Below are positions 39,672 through 50,860 of a stretch of 64,000 nucleotides of DNA, one piece after another; position 1 is the stretch's first letter; each line of letters starts with the position of its first letter. The notes beneath the pieces were generated by a model, which ran no database searches, had not been told where the DNA came from, and was given only the letters and a program-made list of their open reading frames with translations. A program made the position numbers and the translations under genes. The stretch is from Lutjanus erythropterus. Lineage: Eukaryota > Chordata > Actinopteri > Lutjaniformes > Lutjanidae. The DNA lies in assembly GCA_020091685.1 (NCBI GenBank), contig CM034595.1:19825564-19889563 (forward strand). Direction: 5' to 3'.

Positions 39672-40133
39672 CTGCAGAGACAGAAGGAAGATCATGTTGA
39701 AACACTGTAAAGAAAAGAGGGGAAAAGCAAGAGAGAAAGGCAGTAAAAGACAGAAAGAACTGGGGATTTCGGTGACAGATTCATCCTGAATGTTGGTCAG
39801 CTGCAGAGAGGCTGTGTAGGTCAAGAGGACCCACCTTGCACACATGGCCCCAAGACGTTGATCTGGAATCAGTTAATCCACTTTGTTACAATTACAGAGC
39901 AGTGGTCTGACAGTCTAGACTGACCACAGAGCAGCGGTCAAACCTCACGCCTACATAGAGCAGGGCGAGGGCGAAACAGTGGAGGACTTTGTTTGAGGGA
40001 AGAGAGGGGAGAAGAAATGAACAAAAGAGCTGACAGAACAGGGATGGAGGACAGACAGAGTGACAGTATGATTGACAGTCCACAGAAGGAACATTTCATG
40101 AGTGCTATTGTCAAACTACAAGAGCAAATACAG

Positions 40134-41138
40134 CAGGGGCCGTATTACAGAAAGTTCCTAATAGACAGATCCCATCTTAACTGTTTGGTGACCATAATGA
40201 TTGGGACCAGATTTAGAAAAAAAGGTTTTACAGGTGAACGTTCATATCCTAACTTTAAAGTAAGTGTGGGCTACACAAAATCTTAAATAAACCTAATTGT
40301 CCTGATTTTCACTTTTCTGCCTGCAAGTAGCCTACTTACTAGCTATTGGTAGTGTTCACTAACTGTAGCTAATGTAGTTTTAGTTAACAGTAGTTAATGG
40401 TAGTGTTAGCCAACAGTAGCTAACCGTAGTGCTCACTGATGAGCTAACCACACATTTGTGTTAGCATATAGTGTTGATTTCTGAGGATGTGTACAACCAT
40501 GGCTTCAAATGGAGGCAGGATACGTGAGGCGGCCATGACATGTAGGGATACTAATGCGAAGCTGGTTAAAAGCGTAACAGTGGCTAATGGTAGCGTCCAA
40601 TAATAGCTGCTAATTTTAGTGTTAGTTAATTTGTTTAATCTATATGGCTATTCTTTCACTGCCTTTACAAAAACTGGATACAGCAGAGACTTTGTCTGCA
40701 ATCTTAGCCCACTCTCTTTGTTTTATCTGAGTTAGCGTTGCGGTAAATTTCCCAAAAAGAACATTGGATTTTAGAGATGTTACCAAAAGCTAAAACACTG
40801 TCATGAATTAAATGCGTGTCATTGTTTCTGATCCATTTTTTTTAATGTTTTAATGTGTGTTTCAATATATTTCAATGATTTTTTTACAAAGTCGTTGAGC
40901 TCAGCAAGATGAGAAAAGTATTGGTTGTTAGGTAACAGATAAAAGTTGAGTAAGACATACTGAATTGAGGCTATTTAGGATTTCCTAACCTGCTATAAGA
41001 TAAGATGAAGTAAGATAGGATTGGATTCCTTAAGTTAGTTACTATGTAAAAAATGTAAATTGTGAAAAAAATATCTTAGAATATTTCTATCTTAGCTTAA
41101 GAGTTAAGATAGAAAGTTTCTGTAACAGTCAGCCCCAG
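40134..41138. mobile_element. DNA transposon remnant with CAGGGGC ends
   Basis: The left end CAGGGGCCGTATTACAGAAA and the right end, read inward, CTGGGGCTGACTGTTACAGA share terminal similarity including TTACAGAAA and TTCCTA/TTTCTA. About 1 kb, no transposase recognised. The interior has an irregular repeat of TAGCTAATGGTAGTGTT-like units (40340-40440, 40570-40630). Confidence 0.55.
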
Positions 41139-42263
41139 CTCCTCTCCTCTTCTCTCTATCTCATCTCCTCCTTTCATCCCACCCCTCACTTGTTGTTCTC
41201 TGCACGGTCTCCTCCACATTTTCCCTTCTCTTCCTCTCCCTCCTCTCCTCCTCATATGTGCCACTCAATATTATACACTGAGGATGGACACGGATCTCAT
41301 CATTGGTGAAAACACACACTCGTTGACAGTCAAATGAATAAAACAGCACGTGCAACAAACGTTGTTTCATGATTGAGTCATTCTCTGATGTAGATATAAC
41401 CCGGTGGTACTGAAAGAACAGCGGGCTCCTTCAATTCAGACAGTGTCAAAAGGCCAGAATAATGACAATACATATTAATAAGCATGAAATACTCCAGGAA
41501 ATAGGATTGATTTTTTTCTCTCCATATATCAGCCTCAGGACACGTAGAGGGAAATGAGAAGGAAAGAAAATGATTCTTTGTTAGTCTCTCTCTAACACAC
41601 ATATAAGACAAATTATTAATGCGCGCACACACACAAATGAGAGTTAATCACACTAAATTGAGATTAGAGTGAGGTTCAATTACAGCGTGTCTCTCTTTAT
41701 TCATGTGATCCTAATAATGAAACATAAACCAAATCTAAATCACATTAAGACAAAAAAAAAAAAAAGTTTCTCTTGTCTTCAGGTTGAGTAATTTCTTCTT
41801 TCCAGTCCGAAGGGCAACATTGCAACTGGTTAACTGGTTAATGAAAACCAGGGTAAAGATTAAGCTTAATGTGCATGTTTTTTAAGGCTGTGTGTGGAAT
41901 ACAGTCTGCACATTTGACTCAAATGCGATTCATTACAGTAGAAGACGGCAGACGACTCTTGCGCGCACACATCCACCAAAGAAAAACAAACATTTTTTAA
42001 AGACAAAGGAATAACAGACTATTTACAATATTTTATTCTGGAAAACTGGATTTTCATTTATTTATTTAGCTATATTATTTTTTAAATTTTTAAACCATTT
42101 TCCCACCTGCCCGTGAGGCTGCACAAGTTTGATACACTGACCGTATCACCAAGATTTGTCTTGAGTGATAATTTCAAAGTGCTGCAGGCTGGTCTAAATT
42201 AAGTTTCTCCGCCGGATTTGGGTCAAACTATCAGATTTATTCAAGCGCTCCATCGCCGCACAC

Positions 42264-42564
42264 CTGAGAACCCACTCACTCACACACGGACAATGAATGA
42301 AATCGCCTTTCATACCTCTCCAGTCATCAATTCAAAGCGTCCTTTTATCCCCAAAGGAAAAATCCTCTGAATACCAAAGACTGCTGCCTCCCAGTGGGTT
42401 CCTCTCTCCTCTCTTTCTCTTTCTTTCTTTCTCTCACTCCGTCTCTTGTCCGGGTACAATTCGGTCAGTCCGGAGTGGGTGTTTCTGTCTTTCTGTCCTC
42501 GTTTATTCAGCCATCCCCTATTCCTCCCTCCTGTCCCAGCCCTCTCCTTCGCCCCGACTCATCT

Positions 42565-42620
<56 letters not shown>

Positions 42621-42900
42621 CAGTGCCGCTGCGCAAAACGTTCAGCTGCCAACCTGCAGGTTTCAATCCGTCTTCAGCCCCCCCCCCCAGGGCCCCTCAT
42701 GTGCCTCCGCGGTCACGACGAGACTTGTCGTGGGGACATATCCGGAATCAGCGGCTTTAAACGAGCCACATGGTCGTCGCTGAAACTCGTTATTTGAGTG
42801 TTTGACTTGTAGAGAAAAGTCTGTCTGGAAATGGCTCAGTGCGCACGGAGCAGGTGCCTGCCTGGCCGTGCCCTGCTGCGCTGCGCTGCGAGCTCCTATG
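42264..42900 (-). promoter_or_regulatory. GC/CpG-rich block with GA repeat: candidate col14a1 promoter and non-coding exon 1
   Basis: About 2.6 kb upstream of the exon carrying the start codon. The block is clearly richer in CpG than its AT-rich surroundings, for example at 42700-42780 and 42835-42890, and holds a GA repeat at 42569-42617. On the minus strand, possible donors lie at 42316|42315 (GGAGAG|GTATGA) and at 42264|42263 (CTCAG|GTGTGC). A TATA-like GGGATAAAAGG is at about 42342-42352. Because the first coding exon begins with a splice acceptor, a non-coding exon 1 is needed, and this is the nearest GC-rich candidate. The transcription start cannot be fixed from sequence alone; 53400-53730 is the competing candidate. 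Confidence 0.4.
42569..42617. repeat. GA microsatellite in promoter candidate
   Basis: About 24 GA units inside the CpG-rich block upstream of col14a1. Confidence 0.95.
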
Positions 42901-43289
42901 TTAAAGGCACAATGACAAGGTTTTCACTTCAGGGCAAAGTTAGTTTTATAAAACTATCTGACTGTAGCTATAAAGTCACACCAAATCTTAAAATAAGACT
43001 GGTTGATGAGAGTGGCTGAGACCTGGACATTTATGTAGCCTATTCAAATATTTTTAGTGGATTTTTAAAAACATATACTACATACAACCCAGGAGACCAA
43101 CAGCAGTACCCACAAAATACAGATTAATAAAGACAACACTTATTTTAAAAAAGAAAGACAGAAATACAAGTAGCATTAATTACAGAGTTTATCAGTCAAT
43201 TAATCGGTATCTCCACCAGGGCTTTTATGGTTGTATCTATCAAGTTGTCTAATGTTGTCCAATATTTTCCTCAGCACTTCTTATCTTGA

Positions 43290-43434
43290 TTAAAGAGATA
43301 GATTCTGCAACACTGTTTTTCTGTGAAACTCCAGCAGTGTTTTGTGGACTAAAAAACTAAACCTGACCTTCAATCAGCATGTGGATGAGTAGATAATGAC
43401 TGAATTTTCATTTTTGGATGAACTATCCCTTTAA
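43290..43434. mobile_element. Very short TTAA-flanked MITE
   Basis: TTAA at 43290-43293 and 43431-43434 enclose a 137-bp core that begins AGAGATAGATTC and ends GAACTATCCCT. The inverted ends AGAGATAG and AGGGATAG match. The interior (AATGACTGAATTTTCATTTT, GTTTTGTGGACTAAAAAAC) matches a widespread fish family. Confidence 0.75.
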
Positions 43435-43464
43435 ATCAGTCAGCTGATAGTCTGACATTATTTG

Positions 43465-43660
43465 TTTCACATTTTGGGAAATACATTCATTCGCTCTCTT
43501 GCTGAAAGTTAAATGAGAAGACTGGCTGAAGGCAATTAGCTTAGCTTAGCATTAAAGCTGAAAATGGGGGAAATAGCCGGCCTGACTCTGTCCAACAGTA
43601 AAATAAAAATCCAACAACCAGCACGCCTAAAGCTCACAGAATAACGTCTAAATTAAAGCT
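43465..43660. mobile_element. Fragment of the 15503-16157 MITE family
   Basis: Contains CACATTTTGGGAAATACATT, GAAAGTTAAATGAGAAGAC, repeated TTAGCTTAGC and CCTAAAGCTCAC, in the order seen in that fish family. The right end is missing. Confidence 0.55.
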
Positions 43661-44754
43661 AAGTAATGAGAGATGCACCATTACCTTGAATAAATTATAG
43701 ATTTCTCTGGATTTGACCACTGGAAATATTTGGGATAATGTAAGGACACAACTCAGAAATACAGCAATTTAATCTGTACAGAAATCCAAATCCAACCCAA
43801 AATTTTGCACTAAATATATTTCCAAAATGCCACTCTATTTCCTCTTATGTTAGTCTTTGGGAGCATTACAGTGGATCGGTCAACACCAGTGCTTTCTTCT
43901 ATCAGGCTGAGAAAAAAAGACTTCTGTGCACTTTATAATCCTTTTATACACTCAGCTCCTCTGCTGTTGAAGAGACTTTGTGACTTGCCCTGAGGGGAGA
44001 AGAATAGGAGTCATGGGAAACAGAGGCTGGTAAAATGTGCCAGTGGCTGGCTGAGTTGAAACGCAGAATAGCTGCACTCCAGGTGTGTCCCTGGGGGACT
44101 ACTACACACACACGTACAAATGCTCTTAACACACACACATGCACGCCTTAGCTAAACAACTGTCCAGATGCCATAAACACTATAATCAAGTGGATAAGGA
44201 TTCTGTCCTCCTCCCTCCTTCCTCCTCTTTCTTCCTCCAGCCTCTTCCTCCCTTCCTGTCCGTCTGTCGTCCGATCATCTGTTGCCCGTTTGCAGCTTTG
44301 CAGCAGACCACACACACCAAACAAATACAGATGCAGACACACGTGCCCCTGTATGTCTTCAATTAGGGCCGGAGGTGCTGACCTAAAATCTATATCAAGA
44401 TTAATGATCAGATCTGCCTCAATAATAATAAAGGTGATAATATAATCATATATTTAAACATCACCCCATGTGTTTCTGTCCTCACTGTGGCTCCTCTGAT
44501 ATGTTTTTCCTCTTTAATTAGATGAGTCATTGGCTGTGCATCTGTTGTCAGTTTATAGATGTTTATTGAAAACTGCAATGTGAGTACATTTTGGTTGGCA
44601 AGAGATTCATAATATCTGTATTTCAATAAAGCCAGTTTACTGTCAAGTCATATACACAATTTAATATCAGGACTATCATCCTGAGCTGCAGTTGCAGCAG
44701 TTGTCTCAAGACTTACATTTATTTTTTTTTAGCCACGTTGATTTGCTGGTCCAC

Positions 44755-45360
44755 CACTTTGGTCCACAATGAAATATCTCAATAACTATTTGATGAAAAG
44801 ACATTCAATATCTCGAGAGGAGTGAGGCTGTCTGATTTTGGTGATTCTAGCAAAAGTATGATATTAACTTTTTTTCAGAAAAATTATATCTCAACAACTG
44901 TGGAACAGATTTTCATGGAATTTGTTCCAAATAACCATAGTGCGCAGAAGATAAATCCTAGTGACTTTGATGATCACCTGACTTTTCCTGTAACACTACC
45001 TGTAACAATAGAAGTCCAAAATGTTGACTTATTCTGTGTTATTCTGTGGGCTGGCACAAAATTGTGTAACAGTGAGACTCACGGATCCCTGGATGAAACC
45101 TAATGAGTGTGATGATACTCTGGTTTAAAGTGACATGTCTTGACAAGTATCAGGTGAAATGCTATGAAATTTGATACAAACATTAATGTCACCCTCACCC
45201 TGAACTGTAAAACTTTAGTGATCCATTATTAAATTCTAAATTATGTTTAATAACAAAATACTTGAAAAACCAGACACTACATGTCTTCATAATAGCATTG
45301 TGTGCTGATGTTAGCACTTATACCTAAGTACAACCTCACAGAGCCCCTGGCATGGCTGTA
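44755..45360. repeat. Interspersed fish repeat, copy 2 (longest)
   Basis: Contains CACAATGAAATATCTCAATA, a GTGACTTTGATGATCACCTG segment and the end-type CTCACAGAGCCCCTGGCATG. These occur in the same order as in a family common in percomorph genomes. The open frame at 44822-45103 is repeat-derived. Confidence 0.55.
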
Positions 45361-45485
45361 GGCATTTAAATATTTGACTGTAATAATAAAATAATAATAA
45401 TTTGACTGTTCTGTTCTGACTGTTCTCGGGACCGATAAAATAAATGAACAAATAAGGCTACAGGCTAAAAAGCCAATCAGAGAGC

Positions 45486-45515
45486 GCAGACTGTACCTCC
45501 AAAAGTACAGTCTGC
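45486..45515. repeat. Perfect 11-bp inverted repeat with 8-nt spacer
   Basis: GCAGACTGTAC, an 8-nt spacer CTCCAAAA, then GTACAGTCTGC. Confidence 0.9.
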
Positions 45516-45699
45516 TATGTTATGCAAATCTGCAAGCACAACCACTGGAAAAAAATATTAAGGATCCTGCAAAATGTTTTAAGACAAGACACAACTGACT
45601 CAAATGAAGACAATCTGCAGGATATTTTAATTAACAATGTCAGAGTGTATGATTGTTAAAGCTAATAACATCTAAAAAGGCTTACTTTGCTTATATATC

Positions 45700-45970
45700 A
45701 ACATGGAAATGCACTACATCTTGCAACACACTCCGGTTTTACAATTAACTTTTCTAACACTGTTAACAAATGTGAAAAAGAATTTGTGTATCTGGCCTGT
45801 GATTCGGATCTGTGCCAAGCTTTAATGGGTTCTTCTTTGGTCCACGCTACGCCTTCCACCAGGTTTCATGAAAACTGGACCAGTCATTTTTTTTCCTGTA
45901 ATTTTACTGACAAGCAGGCAAACAAATGGCACCAAAAAAAAAAAACTTAACCTCCTTGGCAGAGGTAATA
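45700..45970. repeat. Interspersed repeat with AACCTCCTTGGCAGAGGTAA end
   Basis: Contains AATGGGTTCTTCTTTGGTCC, TTCCACCAGGTTTCATGAAA and the end AACCTCCTTGGCAGAGGTAA, which I recognise as a widespread vertebrate repeat tail. Its open frame (45687-45950) is not a gene. Confidence 0.5.
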
Positions 45971-48089
45971 AATACAAAGGCATGGTGATGTGTCATGCTG
46001 GAAACAAAACAATAGCACAGTGTGTACAGATTGACTGAGCAACTGTTTTAACTTTGTTGTACATAATACAATATTGAGGAAAAAGATGACAAACAGTTAC
46101 TAAAATAGAAAATATCAAAACCAATTAAGCTCTCTGAAGAACCAGTAAGGCTGAAACTGTTTTATGACATGTATACATAATTTTTTGGTTTAACTTTGTA
46201 TTCTGTGTTGCTGCAGTCCCAGGTGTATATTAATTGACAGCTCTTCTCTACAGATGCAGAGGCCAACAGACCTACAGACCTGCCCGATGGGTGACCCGTG
46301 CTGCTGTGTCCTCCCCGCATGTCCCCTTTGTCATCTATTCATTTCTCTTGATGTCTTCTCTCTGTTCCCGTCTTTATGTGCCCCCTCTTATTATTCAATT
46401 TTCTTTATTTTCCGTCTTGTTCTCTGCCTCTTTCTCTCTGTTTCACCCCACTCCTAATCTGTTCATCCGCCTTCTGTCTACCTCTCTACCACCATCGCTG
46501 TGGCTCTGTTGAATAAATGCATCAGTCACATGGTAGAGTTGATCCACAGGTCATTTCGCTCAGTGCCATATGGTCCAACTGTGAAGCTTCATAAAGTTTC
46601 TGAAGTCAGTGCACTGCAACAAATATCTGTTTACTATAAGTACTCTTCCTTCCAAGAGATCAGATTAGACTCTGCATTACTGTCACGCAAGACAAAACTT
46701 TTTCATACTAAAGTAAATAAATCAAATCTCCCCAAAAACTCTATTGGTCCACTCATCTTAATTCCTCACATATGTGTGACATGGAGTAGGAGGATCTTAG
46801 TTTCACTTTTAGCATTTATACATATGACACACCTCAGGAATTAGAAAAATGTGTGTAGTTCAGATCAGCTTTCTCCCTCTGCATGCTTTCAGGTGATATG
46901 TGACAGATCTCACATTTGTAAAAACTTGGATGGTACGGCACTGGGAGACTTTGTGGTGAGACAGTATGGATAAAAAGTAAAACGTTTGACAGCCAATTAC
47001 ACTCAGTTTGACACTGAGACGGTTTAGGAAAGTGTTATGCACAGAAAACACAATTTCATTTTTAATGAAACTTCATGCAGATATTTTTTCTAGGTTTTTC
47101 TTACATATTTTTCCTCCATGATGCAGCTTTTTTTGAGAGCAGCACCTTAGACAGGAACCTTTGAATCAATAATCCACCTAACAACAGCTGGTTCTTTGAT
47201 TTGGTGACATCGTCTGTGATAAGCAGCACTAGTGTTTGCACTGGAGCAACAAATTGTAATAATAAAAATGATCAAACTCCGCCACAGTCTGTTGTATTTC
47301 CTCTGCCTTCCTATAATTATCACAAACAAGCCACTGATGTTGCTTTGACAAACACAGAAATCATCATCTCCTGTGCAGCAGAGGATTTCTTCCAGGAAAC
47401 AGGAACCCCCTCATTTGTGTTTATAAAAGCGCATGTTTGAGCTTGAACTGGGCAGAGAAGAATATTGACTGCATGGTATCAATCAGCAGTGATGGACAGA
47501 CAGCAACAAATTCTCTCAAATGAAATGTTGTGCGGTTTCAAAAATTTGACAGAAATAAAAAGTGCAGAAGCTTCAGCATTCAATAATGTGATTTTTACTT
47601 TTTTTTTACTTGATTCTGTTTGAGTAGAACACTTGCCCACACACACACACCAAACAGAGTTGCACTACTATATTCAAGGGACCCTGGTATTGACCAAATG
47701 AATTCCCTAACCCTAAGTATTTTCTGATTGATTTTTGATGGATGGTAGGAAATGGACATATGCACAGACAGCTGTGGACACCATGGACATCCACTAGTTC
47801 TGTTTATACTAATTTCTGCAGTCTGCTTGGAGGATTCATTTCACACATGTGCATTTGATCAGTGTTTGTAGTGGCCATATGCACAGATTTGCAGGGTCAC
47901 AACAATTTGATTATGCAGATGTCTGTACAGAGCTCATGATCATGCAACACCTTCTGATGACAAAATTTACGTAACATGGGCCCCAGCAAATTCTTGCAAA
48001 CTCTGGGACTCTGGGGAAGTATAATACCAGTTTAACTCTTACTCTAACCCTAAGCTAAACCTAATTCTAACTCTGACTCTAAACCAAGT

Positions 48090-49005
48090 CCATCCATCCA
48101 TCTATTCATTCTTCTGTTTATCTGGGGTCAGGTCATGGCAGCAGCCAGGTATTCCAGACATTCCTCTCCCCAGCAATGCTTTTCAGCTCCTCCTGGGTGA
48201 TTCCCAGGCGTTCCCAGGCCAGATGAGATATTTAATCCTTCCAGCAAATTCTGGGTCTACCCTGGGGTCTCCTCCCAGTAGGACAAAACCTCCAAAGGAA
48301 GTCGTCCGGGAGGCATCCTAATCAGATGCTCAAACCATCTCAACTGCCTCTTTTCGACGCAAACGAACAGCAGCTCCACTTTGAGCTCCCTCCTACAATG
48401 GAAACTAATTTTGGCCACTTGTCATTCTTTCGATCACTACCCAATGCTCATGACAATTAGGGCTGGGTATCATTAAATTTTCTATACCAGCACAAGTATC
48501 AGTACCTTGGCTTTGATACTGATTTCCTGAACAAAACTTTTTTTTTAACCAAAATCCATTTAAAGGAAGAAGCTGTTTAAAGACCTGTGAGCAGCTGGAA
48601 AAACTGTTTTTACTCTTAGCACTTTACTCAACTGGATAACTGGAGTAAAATTAAAAAACGGATGGAATATATGTGTAGTATTGGACTAGCCCTAAATAAA
48701 AAATATATATACGGTAACTGTCAAAACTCCTTAGGTATTGAAATTTGGTATTGAATGACATACCCAGCCCTAATGACCACAGGAGAGGGCTGGAACATAG
48801 ATCAACTGGTTAATTGAAAGCTTTTCCTTCCAGCTCAGCTCCTTAGTCACTACAACAGTCCAGTACAACGCCTGAATCACTGCTGACGTAGCACCAATCC
48901 ACCTGTCAATCTCGTGACTCCAGGATACTTAAACTCCTTTGCTTTGGGCAGCAGCTCACTCCCAACCCAGAGGGAGAAACCCACCATTTTCAAGGGAACC
49001 TAAAA
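48090..49005 (-). mobile_element. LINE 3' end (non-LTR retrotransposon), interrupted by a hAT MITE
   Basis: Minus-strand copy of the 3' end of an abundant fish LINE. Read on the minus strand it runs through the reverse transcriptase C-terminal region (GHELWV-like residues, SWRLPW-type ends such as GLGTPGN) to a tail of GATGGATGG repeats at about 48090-48103. The GATG tail fits the Rex3/RTE type, but I cannot confirm the family. The copy is 5' truncated and decayed, with several stop codons, so it is inactive. It is split at 48458-48772 by a hAT element; LINE sequence resumes at 48781 and ends near 49005. Confidence 0.75.
48458..48772. mobile_element. Non-autonomous hAT element (MITE), 315 bp
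   Basis: Terminal inverted repeats TAGGGCTGGGTAT and ATACCCAGCCCTA close a 315-bp element with no coding capacity. It is flanked by 8-bp direct repeats atgacaat (48450-48457) and atgaccac (48773-48780), the length hAT transposases make. It lies inside the LINE copy. Confidence 0.85.
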
Positions 49006-49949
49006 CCAAGTCTTAACCTTGAAACAGCCCTTTAAACTAGTGGGGTCCAGAATTAAGGCCCCACAAAGATGAACGGAGCGCAAATTATGGTGCACTCCAA
49101 CAAATACAGTTAAACAAGCCCACACACATGCATAGTGACAAAAGTCTGCAATCTGCAAACACACTTAGTATTACATCTAAACAAAGATCTCTGATGCTTT
49201 TCACTCTTTCCTTTTCACACATAAACACAAACACAGACACATACTTGAAGCCCCCCTGCCCTACATTTTTAAGATGCTAGATAACCCAGGGCGTGGGGGC
49301 TTAGCACTCTACCAGTGACAGACAACTGAGATCACCATGTCATTCACACACAATGAGCTGCATTTACACCAGCAGAAGAAGAAACATGGTCTGTTTGTTT
49401 TGTGAGCTCAAGCAAAAGCTCTGGACAAGTTCAAATAGAGTTGACACATACAAGGGCGTGCATACACACTCATACACGGGAACTCGGACACACTGACAAA
49501 CACCTCATATTGTCATCTTTTTTTCTGCAACAGCCCCCCGCCACCACCACGCACACACACATACACACACTCTGCTTTTGAGCTCAGTGTTAATAACAAG
49601 CGGCAGGTTAATATGAGGGCAACGGCGGACTAAAGTGACCACAGCCTACTGATTAGTCCAACTAGTCACAGTTATTAGCCGGTGTGTCATCTGGCACCAG
49701 GCCTGTCGTTCCCAGACCGCTGCTAAGCTGACAGCGCTTAAGGTCGTGATACATTATGCAGGTTTTCATGGCAGCGCACTCGGACAGAGGTGGGTTATTC
49801 AAGAAAATACTGTTATTTATTTAAGAACTTATTCAAGGCCACAGACAGTTGGTTAAGTACTTATGACAAAAAAGTACCATTAACATGCACCGTGGGTTCA
49901 TAAGAGCCATCTAGGTTGCACACACTGTTTTTTTTTTTATTTGCCATTT

Positions 49950-50160
49950 TTAGCAATGCTAGCAGCATGGTCCTTGGGATGACAGTGTTGGTTTGTGGGT
50001 TAGTCGGTCAGTCCAGCACTTTGGTTCAGACTGAAATATCTCAACAACTATTAGATGGATTGCCATGAAATTTGGTGCAGACTTTCATGGTCTACAGAGA
50101 CGTGTGGTTTTAAATGCAGTTCCTCTCAGGATGAATTCTAATAACTTTGAAGATTCTTGA
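49950..50160. repeat. Interspersed fish repeat, copy 3
   Basis: Contains GACTGAAATATCTCAACAAC, GGATTGCCATGAAATTTGGT and CAGGATGAATTCTAATAAC, the best preserved core of the family. It abuts the MITE starting at 50161. Confidence 0.6.
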
Positions 50161-50860
50161 AAGGTGCTGTGAGTGACATTCACTGCTAGTAGAGGTCACA
50201 ATAGACCACCAGCATCTCAGACCAAAACAAAGCGTGATTTGTTAACTCAATAAAATTGAAATAAAGAGGAAAAGAAGAGAGCGCCTTCTGCTTACAAAAT
50301 TCAGATCAAACTGTCAAACTAGGCAGTGCTCATCAAATATGGAACAAGATTTGGTTACTACATTGCTTATTTCTCGCTTAAAATGTTGTCAGAAACATTA
50401 TTTGTTGTACCGTTTAGCTGTAATATAAGAAATATTATTAACAGGTGGCTGCCATTTTGATGCTGTTTTCCAATGGAGGCTCCAAAAACTCAGATCAAAC
50501 TCAAACTAGCAGTGTTGATCAAAGATGGATCAGATTTCTTTTACTGAATTGCCCATTTCTTATCTAAAATGTTTTAATAAACATATTTTTGTGCACTGTT
50601 TAGCTGTAACATGAGAAATTTATGAGAAACCAGGCCTCCATATTGAAAACAAATCCAGATAGGACAGAGCTGAACTCACATGCACAAACACGCACATACA
50701 TATGGTGAACCAGACGACGAGGAACAACAACAACAACAAACACAGAGGGAGTGTGATGCCATTGTCTCCTCTGGACAACATTACTCCACTATATCTTAAC
50801 ATAGGAAATAGTTGTTTTCTGACATCTGGTGAGGCTGAATGTTGTATATTGCAACTTTAG
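50161..50860. mobile_element. MITE with internal tandem duplication
   Basis: The left end AAGGTGCTGTGAGTGACATT and the right end (read inward) CTAAAGTTGCAATATACAAC bracket two diverged copies of a unit of about 188 bp starting at 50296 and 50484 (both with CAGATCAAACT and TGTTTAGCTGTAA). The left end resembles the right end of the element at 3585-5154. Confidence 0.5.

Noticed and set aside
42297-42797. 166-codon plus-strand frame in the CpG-rich block
   Set aside because: Contains the GA-coded Arg-Glu run and has two alternative frames of similar length; better explained as promoter DNA.
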